A stretch of DNA of 64,000 nucleotides. Origin: Planomicrobium sp. CPCC 101110. GTDB lineage: Bacteria; Bacillota; Bacilli; Bacillales_A; Planococcaceae. The notes below the pieces were generated by a model that was not told the DNA's origin, searched no databases, and saw only the letters and a list, made by a program, of their open reading frames with translations. A program made the translations under genes and the position numbers. Location of the stretch: contig NZ_VOHD01000003.1 in NCBI RefSeq assembly GCF_007859395.1, positions 335,561 through 399,560 of the forward strand, written 5' to 3'. Below, in pieces: positions 38,365 to 46,589 of the stretch (positions are counted from its first letter, which is position 1; the number at the start of each line of letters is the position of its first letter).

Positions 38365-39363
38365 ATGACAGTAAGTTCAAAGACAGCGGTACCGGACATT
38401 TTTTTTACGAAGGAATGGGGGAAAGCGTACGAAAGGCATGATCTCGGGGAAATGCGCATTTTCGAGTTGAAAAATGAAACAGGACATATTTATTATCCAT
38501 TCATTATGAGACCGATTCCGGCCGTGGTTGGCTCGGTAGTATACTACGATACGATTACTTCTTTCGGGTTGAGCGGTCCTCTGATTCTTGAATGTCTGCC
38601 TGGAAAAAAGCGGGAGTTGACAGACGCGTTTGACAGAGAATTTCAGTCCTATTGCGAGGAAAACCATATCATTTCCGAATATGTCCGGTTCAGTTCCTGG
38701 CTTAATAACGCAGAGGATTTTAGGAACATATATGATATTAATAACCGGGGCATCGTCATGTATGTCGACTTGACGGTTGAAGATTATTTTATGCAGGAAT
38801 TCAAATCCTGCACACGCCAGCAAATCAGGAGAGCATGGAAGAATAATGTGGAAATCGAATACGATTATACAGGAGCCACTATTCAGGAATTCCATCGCCT
38901 TTATATGATCATGGCGCAGAAAAATAACATCCCAAAACATTATATGTTCACCGAAGAGCTGCTTGCGGAGTCATTCAATCAATTAGAGGGAAAACAATTC
39001 ATCATTTACGCCAAGTACCAAGGGCAGTACATTTCAGGTGCAATTTTTATGCATCATGGAGAGTATCTTCACTATCATTTAGCGGCGAATGATCCGGAGT
39101 TTTTCAATGTCGCTGGCAACAGTTTGATATTGCATGAAGGCTGCCGCTGGGGAGTGGAGCATGGCAAAAAGGAATTGTTCCTCGGAGGCGCATCGACGGA
39201 GCCTTTGTACCGCTTTAAGCGCGGCTTCACAAAAACTGAGCCGCTTCCAATTATTACTGGAAAAAAAGTAAGGAATCCAGAAATCTATGCCTCACTGACA
39301 AAGTGGAATTTAATAATGAACAAAGATGCCGATACAGGGTATTTTCCTGCTTATAGAGGATAA
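38365..39363 (+). CDS. FemX/GNAT-like transferase, copy 2
   Basis: This 332-residue paralogue of the leftward gene at 36923-37948 shares DIFFTKEWGKAYE, the GPLILECLPGKK segment, FKSCTRQQIRRAWKNNVEI and a closing LFLGGASTEPLYRFKRGFT. The double-GNAT fold is typical of FemX-like enzymes that use aminoacyl-tRNA or acyl-CoA donors. Sequence divergence suggests the two copies have different acceptors. AAGGAGG gives a strong start. It is followed by a hairpin and then a methyltransferase gene on the same strand. Confidence 0.78.
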   Translation: MTVSSKTAVPDIFFTKEWGKAYERHDLGEMRIFELKNETGHIYYPFIMRPIPAVVGSVVYYDTITSFGLSGPLILECLPGKKRELTDAFDREFQSYCEENHIISEYVRFSSWLNNAEDFRNIYDINNRGIVMYVDLTVEDYFMQEFKSCTRQQIRRAWKNNVEIEYDYTGATIQEFHRLYMIMAQKNNIPKHYMFTEELLAESFNQLEGKQFIIYAKYQGQYISGAIFMHHGEYLHYHLAANDPEFFNVAGNSLILHEGCRWGVEHGKKELFLGGASTEPLYRFKRGFTKTEPLPIITGKKVRNPEIYASLTKWNLIMNKDADTGYFPAYRG

Positions 39364-39370
39364 GTTCAGG

Positions 39371-39397
39371 GCGTCTCAGTAAGAGGCGCTTTTTTTC
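39371..39397 (+). terminator. Terminator of FemX-like copy 2
   Basis: GCGTCTC and GAGGCGC form a stem with one wobble pair, then T7. Confidence 0.7.
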
Positions 39398-39459
39398 TGC
39401 CCCTGGCCATCATTTGTCTTGCGCCAGGAAAGAAAAACAATAAGAGGTGAAGATGCAAA

Positions 39460-40191
39460 ATGAAGCTGTACAACGAATTGGCAGAGTGGTGGCCATGGAT
39501 GTCGCCGCATACAGAGTATGAGGAGGAAGCTTCTTTATACCTGGAGATTATCCGGCGCTATCATCCGAATGTGAAAACGGCTGTTGAATTCGGGGCAGGA
39601 GGAGGCAGCAACGCCTACTATTTGAAGCGCCATTTTGACATGGTGCTGTCCGATTTGTCCAAGGAAATGCTGCAGGTCAGCCGACAGCTGAACCCGGATT
39701 GTGAACATATCCAAGGAGATATGCGCAGCATCCAAGCGGGTTCAACTTTCGATTTGGTGTTCATCCATGACGCCATTACTTATTTCACGGATACGGAAGA
39801 TTTGCTTGCGGTCATGAAAAACGCGAAAAAACACTTGAAGGAAAATGGCATTTTGTTTATCATGACCGATCAGTTCCAGGAAACATTCCGGCCTGGAACG
39901 AGCCATGGGGGCATTGACAAGGACGGGCGGGGCTTCCGGTATTTGGAATGGACCGATGACAGCGATCCAAACGACTTTGTGACCGAAACTGAATACCTCT
40001 ATATAATGAAAAATGAAAAAGGCGAGATTTTCAGGGAGTCTGATAGTTCCCATTCCGGTTTGTTTCCCATGGATACTTGGGAAAAGCTGCTCGCTTCAGC
40101 GGGTTTTAGGGCGACGTTCGAACGCATCCATTATACGGCAGAACCTGGTATCTACTACGGAATTGTCGCCGAACAAATTCCGGCGGGTTAA
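39460..40191 (+). CDS. Class I SAM-dependent methyltransferase
   Basis: The 243-residue enzyme has the SAM-binding motif VEFGAGGGSNAYYL near residue 42, then VLSDLSKEML (acidic ribose contact), a GDMRS segment and FDLVFIHDAITYF. N-terminal YNELAEWWPWMSPHTEYEEEA resembles small-molecule methyltransferases. The substrate is not evident. It sits between the FemX-like gene and the ATP-grasp fragment, all of which could act on a small peptide-like metabolite, but that is only suggested by neighbourhood. Confidence 0.85.
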   Translation: MKLYNELAEWWPWMSPHTEYEEEASLYLEIIRRYHPNVKTAVEFGAGGGSNAYYLKRHFDMVLSDLSKEMLQVSRQLNPDCEHIQGDMRSIQAGSTFDLVFIHDAITYFTDTEDLLAVMKNAKKHLKENGILFIMTDQFQETFRPGTSHGGIDKDGRGFRYLEWTDDSDPNDFVTETEYLYIMKNEKGEIFRESDSSHSGLFPMDTWEKLLASAGFRATFERIHYTAEPGIYYGIVAEQIPAG

Positions 40192-40213
40192 GGAATTGCT
40201 TGGTTGTGAATTG

Positions 40214-40245
40214 AGAAAGGCAGCCCATATAAGGGCTGCCTTTCT
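40214..40245. terminator. Bidirectional terminator methyltransferase/ATP-grasp
   Basis: AGAAAGGCAGCCC-ATATAA-GGGCTGCCTTTCT is a perfect 13-bp stem between convergent genes. Confidence 0.93.
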
Positions 40246-40288
40246 TGATTCATAGGTGAAATTTTGATGTTCAACAGATGGTCTTCTT

Positions 40289-40765
40289 TTAAACGACTTG
40301 CAATGCTTCTTTGGCGGGCGTCCAATCTGGCAGCTTTACAGGAGAGCCGAGTGCTGCAATTTCCCATTCGTATAACCCATCGAAAACCCCCACTTCAATC
40401 ACTGGCACATTGAATGTCTGGCAATATTCCTCAAACCGGTGACTGCCAGAAGGGGTTCTGAGCTGTTCACTGACGGTATAAATAGGAAGATCCGTTTTCT
40501 TGCAAAGCGCCAAAGCGTGCCATGTATTGATATCGTCAAAAGTATTAAAGACTCCGTCAATTTGTTCTTTTTTGGCTATTTGAACAAGCGCCTCTATATT
40601 GGACACGCTGCTGTCATAAGATTTGTCGGCGAATTTTTTGGCCTGCGCTTCTACCATATTGTCCGTCAAAATAGTATATAACCCCATTGTTTTTGCAGTC
40701 TCCACTACTTCGATCATGTAAGAAGCTCCACTGAGAATCAAGACTTTTTTCTTATTCATCATCAT
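40289..40765 (-). CDS. Stand-alone pre-ATP-grasp domain (truncated ATP-grasp ligase)
   Basis: The 158-residue product covers only the N-terminal Rossmann-like domain and start of the central part of an ATP-grasp carboxylate-amine ligase: KKKVLILSGASYMIEVVETAKTMG, a Val/Ala-rich middle and VFNTFDDINTWHALALCK. ATP-grasp enzymes have roughly 300-400 residues with a glycine-rich ATP loop and Mg-binding Glu/Asn; all of that is missing. The C-terminus ALGSPVKLPDWTPAKEALQVV ends cleanly. It has a good GGGGG binding site and three Met codons. It could be a decayed gene still translated or a regulatory partner domain; I cannot decide. Confidence 0.65.
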   Translation of the reverse strand: MMMNKKKVLILSGASYMIEVVETAKTMGLYTILTDNMVEAQAKKFADKSYDSSVSNIEALVQIAKKEQIDGVFNTFDDINTWHALALCKKTDLPIYTVSEQLRTPSGSHRFEEYCQTFNVPVIEVGVFDGLYEWEIAALGSPVKLPDWTPAKEALQVV

Positions 40766-41022
40766 ATTAAAACCCCCGATTTCAAAAATGGATGGTGCAG
40801 GGATATATTGTAAGCTAAATTATTATCCTAATTCATCGAAAAATAAGTATTTATTATTAAAATAACAGCCTTTTTTACTAAAGTCAACTAATTGTCAGAA
40901 ATTTAAAATAATAAAAAGAAAGGTTGTGAAGTAAAAAATTTCCTCAGTTTTGTTTGCTTCAAATACAGATTCCAAAAGCCTATAATAAAACATGAAACCG
41001 AGCCAATGGAAGGATGGAAAAC

Positions 41023-42081
41023 ATGAAAAATTACCGGATCGATCCAAGGCGTGGCCTGGAGTTTGGTCTATACACGCTGGGAGACCATATTCCAGATCCA
41101 AAAACTGGGGAGCGCATTTCCGCCGGAGAGCGTATTCATGAAATAATTGAATTGGCAAGATTGGCTGAACAGGCAGGCATTGATTTTTTCAGTGTCGGGG
41201 AAAGCCACCAGGAATATTTTGCGACGCAGGCGCATACAGTGGTGCTTGCCGCAATTGCCCAAGCAACAGAAAAAATCAAGATTTCCAGTTCTTCCACTAT
41301 CATCAGCACCTCGGATCCGGTCCGCGTGTATGAGGATTTCGCGACAATTGATTTGATTTCAAAGGGCCGGGCAGAAATCATTGCTGGACGTGCGTCACGC
41401 ATTGGATTGTTCGAGCTTCTGGGCTATGATATTCGGTATTATGAAGAACTGTACGAGGAAAAATTCGATTTGCTGCGGAAAATCAACGAAGAGCGAGTGG
41501 TCAACTGGAGCGGCAGGTTCCGTGCGTCGCTGAAAGACGCAGAAGTTCTGCCGCGTCCGCAATCAGGATCGCTGCCGATTTGGCGGGCAGTAGGCGGACA
41601 TCCGGCAAGCGCCATCAAAGCCGGTCAAGCAGGTGTTCCAATGATGCTTGCGACACTCGGCGGTCCAGCGGAAAGCTTCAAGCATTCCATCGATGCGTTC
41701 CGGGAAGCAGCTAAAGAAAGTGGTTTTGATCCGGCAGATCTGCCGGTTGCGACCGCCGGCTTTTTCCATGTTGCGGAAACCACGCAGCAAGCGTTCGATG
41801 AAATTCATCCACATGTGGATAAAGGCATGATGAAAACAAATGGCCGTGGTTATCCACAATGGCAGTTCATGCACGGAGCAAACCCGCATGATGTCATGAA
41901 TATCGGCAGTCCGCAGCAAGTTATCGAAAAGATTCTTTATCAGCATGAATTGTTTGGGCATCAACGCTATATTGCGCAAATGGATTTCGGCGGAGTACCG
42001 TTTGACCGGCTGATGCGGAACATCGATATGATCGGGTCGGAAATTTTGCCGGCCCTCAAGAAATATACGAAAAAACAATAG
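41023..42081 (+). CDS. LLM-class flavin-dependent oxidoreductase
   Basis: This luciferase-like TIM-barrel monooxygenase (352 residues) should use FMN supplied by a partner reductase. It starts LEFGLYTLGDHIPDPKTGERIS and has the barrel segments FFSVGESHQEYFATQAHTV, SSSTIISTSDPVRVYEDFATIDLIS and GRAEIIAGRAS typical of the LLM group that includes Atu2307-like proteins. The substrate is unknown. ATG at 41023 was preferred to one nine bases earlier because GGAAGGATGG lies at proper distance only from the later one. It is monocistronic. Confidence 0.88.
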   Translation: MKNYRIDPRRGLEFGLYTLGDHIPDPKTGERISAGERIHEIIELARLAEQAGIDFFSVGESHQEYFATQAHTVVLAAIAQATEKIKISSSSTIISTSDPVRVYEDFATIDLISKGRAEIIAGRASRIGLFELLGYDIRYYEELYEEKFDLLRKINEERVVNWSGRFRASLKDAEVLPRPQSGSLPIWRAVGGHPASAIKAGQAGVPMMLATLGGPAESFKHSIDAFREAAKESGFDPADLPVATAGFFHVAETTQQAFDEIHPHVDKGMMKTNGRGYPQWQFMHGANPHDVMNIGSPQQVIEKILYQHELFGHQRYIAQMDFGGVPFDRLMRNIDMIGSEILPALKKYTKKQ

Positions 42082-42085
42082 TATG

Positions 42086-42116
42086 CAGGCTTTCCTTATG
42101 GAAGGCCTGTTTTTCT
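42086..42116 (+). terminator. Terminator of LLM gene
   Basis: CAGGCTTTCC-TTAT-GGAAGGCCTG (one G-T pair) is followed by T5. Confidence 0.8.
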
Positions 42117-42412
42117 TCAAGGGCAATGTTTCTTCTATATATACATACCGATAATTTGCAAAACAATAATCAGATAAATAAAAGAAATGCAGAATGGAAT
42201 TTTCGCTTCAAAACTTTTATTTAGTAATTGGACAAGTGGAATAAGCAAGATCAAAGGGAGAGTCGAATGAAGATTTTATCGATTGATTTAAAAAGAATAT
42301 TTTAATGCTTTTACATAAGCACGTAAAGAAAACATCGCATTTGATCTTGGCCAGCTGGTGAATGGCATTTTTAAATATTAAACTTTAATGGTTTGAAACT
42401 TTTTTTTAAAAA
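42117..42412. other. AT-rich spacer before sortase-substrate gene A
   Basis: This strongly AT-rich segment contains no gene that I can support; it ends at the ECF-like promoter at 42413. Confidence 0.4.
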
Positions 42413-42443
42413 AAGTGATCCAAACATCTTCTGTCTCCGTTTA
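42413..42443 (+). promoter_or_regulatory. ECF-type promoter of sortase substrate A
   Basis: AAGTGATCC (42413-42421), 16 bases, CGTTTA (42438-42443). The motif, spacing and upstream A/T tract match the sites at 47959-47989 and 49292-49322. The -10-like box is 44 bases before the start codon. Recognition by the ECF sigma encoded at 49434 is inferred. Confidence 0.65.
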
Positions 42444-42487
42444 GTTAGCAGAACAAAAAAACAAAACAGAAAAAGGAGATGTTTAGA

Positions 42488-43858
42488 ATGAAAATGAACA
42501 AATTATTGGTCGCATTGCCATTGACACTTTCCTTGTTAGTCCCGACTGCTGCATTGGCGGATAGCCACGGGGACCATTCACAAAAAGAATCGCACCAATC
42601 ATCGATGGAAGCCGGAACGGCAACACCGGCAGCTGAATTGCGGATCGCACTCGACACGGTACTTACAGAGCATGCTTTCCTGGCTGTGGAAGCGATGAGA
42701 AAAGGCGTTGACGGAGCCGAAGATTTTGAACAGGCATCAAACGCCCTTCTGGCGAATGCCGATGATTTGAAAGCGGCTGTCGCGTCAGTCTACGGAGAAG
42801 AAGGAGCTGCCCAGTTTGATGAAATCTGGAAGTCGCATATCGGCTACTTTGTCGATTACGTAACAGCGACAGCTGAAGACAACCAAGAAGGAAAAGACAA
42901 AGCGCTTGCAGAGCTTGAAGAATACAAGAAAACCCAATCCGAGTTCTTTGATGCTGCTACAGAAGGGCGCTTGCCGGCCGCAGCAGTTGAAGAAGGTTTG
43001 GATATGCACGTTGACCAATTGATCCAAGCGTTTGACGCTTACGTTGAAGGCGACTTTGAAACTGCTTATTCGCTTGAACGGGAATCAATCCACCACATGA
43101 GCATGTTCGCAGAAACGTTATCGATTGCAATCACAGACCAGTTTGCCGACAAGTTCGAGAACACAAATCCAGATACACCGGCAATCGACCTTCGAGCGCA
43201 GTTGAATGCCACATTCACTGAGCATGCCGGACTTGCGGCAATGGCGATGCAAGACGGAGCTGACGGAGCTGAAAGCTTCGATGCTGCATCTGGTGCATTG
43301 CTTGCAAACGCTGACGACTTGTCCGCTGCTGTCGCTTCAGTATACGGCGAAGAAGCCGGCGCCCAGTTTGAAGAGATCTGGAAATCGCATATCGGCTACT
43401 TTGTGGATTATGTAGTGGCGACAGGCGAAGAAAACGCTGAAGGCCAGGAACAGGCGAAAGCTGAGCTTGATGAATACATCGTTGAACAAGCGGCTCTATT
43501 GGACGCTGCAACTGAAGGCCGTGTCCCTGCCGACGCACTTGAAGAAGGATTGACTGCACACGTTGACCAGTTGCTGAAAGCATTTGACTCTTACGTAGCA
43601 GGCGATTATGAAACTGCTTACAGCTCGATTCGTGAAGCTTACGCTCACATGACAATGCCGGCAGCCGGTTTGTCGGAAGCGATTGTCGATCAGTTCCCGG
43701 AAAAATTCAGTGCAGCCCAAATGCCTTCTGAAATGCCGAAAACTGGAATGGGCGGAACAGCCGATTCGTCTGCAGCGCCATTCATGTGGATCCTTGGCGG
43801 CTTGATGCTAGCTGGGTTAACTACAACTGTAGCTTTGCGTACACGCAGACAATCATAA
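42488..43858 (+). CDS. MPKTG-anchored wall protein with two helical EH repeats (substrate A)
   Basis: This 456-residue secreted protein has a signal peptide (1-24, ALA-DS), two tandem helical repeats of about 170 residues (roughly 50-220 and 228-400), and a C-terminal sorting signal: MPKTG at 416-420, GGTADSSAAP, a hydrophobic helix and the RTRRQS tail. MPKTG is an LPXTG variant for a sortase. Each repeat has TEHAxLA, LLANADDL, SVYGEE, SHIGYFVDY and HVDQLxxAFD, so conserved His and Glu could line a helical bundle. No enzyme family is recognised. AAGGAG supports the second of two close ATG codons. It is paralogous to the protein at 46590-47921, which lies next to the sortase gene. Confidence 0.88.
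   Translation: MKMNKLLVALPLTLSLLVPTAALADSHGDHSQKESHQSSMEAGTATPAAELRIALDTVLTEHAFLAVEAMRKGVDGAEDFEQASNALLANADDLKAAVASVYGEEGAAQFDEIWKSHIGYFVDYVTATAEDNQEGKDKALAELEEYKKTQSEFFDAATEGRLPAAAVEEGLDMHVDQLIQAFDAYVEGDFETAYSLERESIHHMSMFAETLSIAITDQFADKFENTNPDTPAIDLRAQLNATFTEHAGLAAMAMQDGADGAESFDAASGALLANADDLSAAVASVYGEEAGAQFEEIWKSHIGYFVDYVVATGEENAEGQEQAKAELDEYIVEQAALLDAATEGRVPADALEEGLTAHVDQLLKAFDSYVAGDYETAYSSIREAYAHMTMPAAGLSEAIVDQFPEKFSAAQMPSEMPKTGMGGTADSSAAPFMWILGGLMLAGLTTTVALRTRRQS
42635..43700 (+). repeat. Tandem in-gene duplication of helical repeat
   Basis: Repeat 1 (about 42635-43150) and repeat 2 (about 43190-43700) share nearly identical DNA stretches, such as CGCATATCGGCTACTTTGT at about 42834 and 43388. 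This points to an internal duplication that is more recent than the split from the other substrate. Confidence 0.75.
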
Positions 43859-43875
43859 AATCATACAAAATATCA

Positions 43876-43909
43876 GGAAGCTGGCCTCTTATGGGCCAGC
43901 TTCTTTCAG
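43876..43909 (+). terminator. Terminator of substrate A gene
   Basis: GAAGCTGGCC-TCTTATG-GGCCAGCTTC followed by TTT. Confidence 0.8.
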
Positions 43910-44214
43910 GCTATCGGGAATTTTCCGTTAGCCTTTTTTGTTTCGTTCCTGGCGCTTGCTTTCGTCAAGCTGTTCCTGCAAGACGTGCCTTAAGTGAAGA
44001 GTGTTCGGACAAGTATTTGTTCTCAGCAGATTGGTTTTGAAAAATTATTTTTATAAGAGATGAATTATATTTGGGCTCATTGTGTTCAGATCCATTTTCT
44101 CTAAGGCTTTCACCAAATTTAAAGGTTATGTTAAACCATTCTTTTAATACCTGCATGAGTGATAGTATGATTAAGGCTATAAGTTAATCCATATAGGGAA
44201 GGGGAGGAAGTGGG
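43910..44214. other. Spacer without a recognised gene
   Basis: These 305 bases are of average composition, turning AT-rich after 44040. Nothing besides the ribosome binding site of the next gene (GGGGAGG near 44200) is recognised. Confidence 0.4.
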
Positions 44215-44700
44215 ATGATTTCTTTAAGGAATGTTCAATCCGCGGATCTAGAGCAGCTAATGGCAATTGAAAGTGAAGGGTTCCCAAGAGAAGAGGCCGC
44301 CACGATAGAAGCATTTGCAGAGAGGATCAAGTTGATGCCTGACACCTTTATTGTGGCAGAAAAGGATGGGGAGATCCTTGGTTATATTAATGGACCTATT
44401 ATCAATCAGCCCTATATTACCGATGATCTTTTCGGGAAAATCAACGAAAATCCTAAAAGAGGAGGCTATCAGAGTGTTTTAGGAATAGCAGTTTCCAAAA
44501 AGGCCAGAAATCAAGGGATAGCAAAAACATTGGTTGTAAAAATGGAAAAGCTTGCAGAAGAGAACGAAAGAGAAGGAATTACGTTAACGTGCAAAAAGGA
44601 CTTGGTTTCTTTTTACGAAAATTTGGGCTTTGCAAACCATGGCCTTTCCGATTCAAAACATGGCGGAGTGAGCTGGTATAACATGGCCAAATCAAAATAG
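44215..44700 (+). CDS. GNAT N-acetyltransferase
   Basis: The 161-residue acyltransferase has the acetyl-CoA-binding motif A in VLGIAVSKKARNQGIAKTLV, and the closing FYENLGFANHG. The N-terminus LRNVQSADLEQLMAIESEGFPREEAA resembles arylalkylamine-type GNAT proteins. The substrate is unknown. The gene lies inside the sortase region but lacks a shared promoter motif, so a link to it is uncertain. Confidence 0.85.
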   Translation: MISLRNVQSADLEQLMAIESEGFPREEAATIEAFAERIKLMPDTFIVAEKDGEILGYINGPIINQPYITDDLFGKINENPKRGGYQSVLGIAVSKKARNQGIAKTLVVKMEKLAEENEREGITLTCKKDLVSFYENLGFANHGLSDSKHGGVSWYNMAKSK

Positions 44701-44775
44701 GCATGAATGGCTTCTTTCTTGAATGATAGGATACTCAAGGGTACGAATCTTATATTGAATAAAAGGCCAATTCAT

Positions 44776-45450
44776 TCAGAACTCGCTGTAGGAAGCAGAA
44801 GAAGAGAGGAGTACTCCCGATCTGCCGGTTCTTTTGGAAAGGCTGGGGGCTTTACTTAACTTGCCATAGCCTTCATTCCACAGCAGGCTATAAAAGCCGG
44901 CACTATTAAGAAGAAAGGCTTCAGGGGATAGATTCTCGAAGCGGTAGTGCTCAGATGGACTAGTGGCTTCGCAGTTAAAGAGGTCGCTTATGTCCTGTTC
45001 AATGGATATGCCGCCTGCTTTGAAGTTGAAGCTTGCGTAAAGTTCAATGAGGAGACGCTCGAAGCCCTCAAGATTTTCCGTTTTAATGCCACGTTGGTTA
45101 TGCGCTGGATCATCAAACTGACTTCCATAAAACCAAAAGTTGGCCAATAAGGCGTTTGTAGACAATTGCTCAACTTGCAATATGGCTTTGCGCAGGCCAG
45201 CAACATCAACTTTTATCCTCAAGAGCAATGAATGAATGCGAGGAGATTTCGGATTTTCTTCGTCACTAGGATAGCCTTCAACGAACGCAGCGATTAGCTC
45301 GTCGATATCCTCATCTGCGAAACTGATGGCAGTAGAAAGGGCGGACAATTCTCTGATCAAAGAACGGGCCGCTTCTTTTTTGCCGGCTTCCAGCTCCAAT
45401 AGAAAACTCACCTCAAGAAACGGGCCGCCTTGCAGCCAAATCTTGTCCAT
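44776..45450 (-). CDS. Hypothetical cytoplasmic protein
   Basis: The 224-residue acidic protein has no signal peptide or membrane segment and is largely helical (LLELEAGKKEAARSLIRELSALSTA). The tail is serine-rich (SLSKRTGRSGVLLSSSASYSEF). I do not recognise the family. ATG at 45450 follows GGGAGGTGG. It is downstream of and in the same direction as the sortase gene's neighbourhood but separated from it by a terminator. Confidence 0.7.
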   Translation of the reverse strand: MDKIWLQGGPFLEVSFLLELEAGKKEAARSLIRELSALSTAISFADEDIDELIAAFVEGYPSDEENPKSPRIHSLLLRIKVDVAGLRKAILQVEQLSTNALLANFWFYGSQFDDPAHNQRGIKTENLEGFERLLIELYASFNFKAGGISIEQDISDLFNCEATSPSEHYRFENLSPEAFLLNSAGFYSLLWNEGYGKLSKAPSLSKRTGRSGVLLSSSASYSEF

Positions 45451-45507
45451 AAATCCACCTCCCAAATACCGCTGATTCCTCCAATTATACATGGAAAGAA
45501 CCATAAA

Positions 45508-45549
45508 GAAAACCGGATCTGCAGGCTGTTTAGGCGCTGCAATCCGGTT
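45508..45549 (-). terminator. Terminator after sortase gene
   Basis: AACCGGAT and ATCCGGTT enclose GCAG/CTGC; read leftward it ends in a T-rich run, fitting termination of the sortase operon. Confidence 0.7.
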
Positions 45550-45565
45550 ATTCTGAATGCCAGGG

Positions 45566-46534
45566 TTATTGTTTTGCTTGGGCTTTCTTTGATTCGTTCA
45601 AATCGACGTCCACAGAGGTGACAAAATAGCGTTTGTCAGGAGAAGTTTGCAGCTCCACTTTTTTTCGGTCGAACAGTGAAACCGTGTCGATTTTCTTTAT
45701 TTCACCCGTCTTTTTGTCTTCTTCGTAAATACGGTAGCCGATGATAGCATCATTGCGTACTGCATGCCAAGAAATATTGAACGAGGTGGCTTTGACGTTT
45801 GTCGGCGGTTCTGGCTCTTTTTCCTTTGTAGCAGAATCGGAGACCAATTCCGCGGATACGACAAGCCGTTCTTCATGTGAACCGATTTTCCGGTTGAAAT
45901 CGCCTGTGCACGTGATCAAGTTGATCATGCGTTTGCCCGAGCTGCCGAATATTTCTTCAATCGGTGCTTCGTCTGTCTCATAGCTCACCATTTCAGTTAC
46001 TTTGAAAACCATTTCGCGTCCATCACGATCCCTTAAAATGACCGTCTCACCGATTTTCATTTTCTTTAAATCATAGAAAACCGCAGGACCTGTCAAGCTG
46101 TCGACATGGCCGGCAAGAACGGCATGGCCTTTTGCACCGACTTTGAAGCCGGGTTCGAACCAGCCCACTTCGTCTACATCTTCAGGCACACCCATTTCAC
46201 CATTTTCCAATATGCCGGTTGCCTCTATTTCCGCTTTGGCTTTAATGGAGGGAATCTCGATCCGGGCCGGCTCCATGCCTTTTATGCTTTCTTGGCGCTG
46301 CCGCTGTAAAGCATCCAATTTTTTCCGCTGGGCAGGGAGGACCGGGAATTCGGCAATTTTATCAATAGATTCATCTTTTTCTTTGGCAACTGTCTCGATT
46401 TTTGTTTGAACGGGCGCACTGTTTTTTTCAGGTGTCGGCTCTTCAAATGCTGGACTATCCGCCAGCGGGTTCATGGCAAAAAACAGCGCTGCGCATAGAA
46501 CCAATGCAGTTGCCATTGTGAATATTTGCTTCAT
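45566..46534 (-). CDS. Class F-like sortase with C-terminal fibronectin-like domain
   Basis: This 322-residue membrane-anchored transpeptidase has an N-terminal hydrophobic anchor (5-24), a Pro/Glu/Lys-rich stalk, a sortase domain at about 90-232, and a C-terminal FN3-like domain (242-311: PPTNVKATSFNISWHA...GYRIYEED). Catalytic residues appear as His143 (LAGHVDSLTGPAVFYDL), Cys209 (LITCTGDF) and Arg223 (SHEERLVVSAEL), matching the class F layout better than classes A-D. A domain after the catalytic core is unusual. It starts 49 bases after an MPKTG protein gene on the same strand, so these two form an enzyme-substrate operon. ATG at 46534 follows GGGAGGG; an upstream TTG is less likely. Confidence 0.88.
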   Translation of the reverse strand: MKQIFTMATALVLCAALFFAMNPLADSPAFEEPTPEKNSAPVQTKIETVAKEKDESIDKIAEFPVLPAQRKKLDALQRQRQESIKGMEPARIEIPSIKAKAEIEATGILENGEMGVPEDVDEVGWFEPGFKVGAKGHAVLAGHVDSLTGPAVFYDLKKMKIGETVILRDRDGREMVFKVTEMVSYETDEAPIEEIFGSSGKRMINLITCTGDFNRKIGSHEERLVVSAELVSDSATKEKEPEPPTNVKATSFNISWHAVRNDAIIGYRIYEEDKKTGEIKKIDTVSLFDRKKVELQTSPDKRYFVTSVDVDLNESKKAQAKQ

Positions 46535-46589
46535 GCTCAACCCTCCCTCTCAACAGGAATAGAGAGAGCGCAGAGGCCCTCTCCTGATA

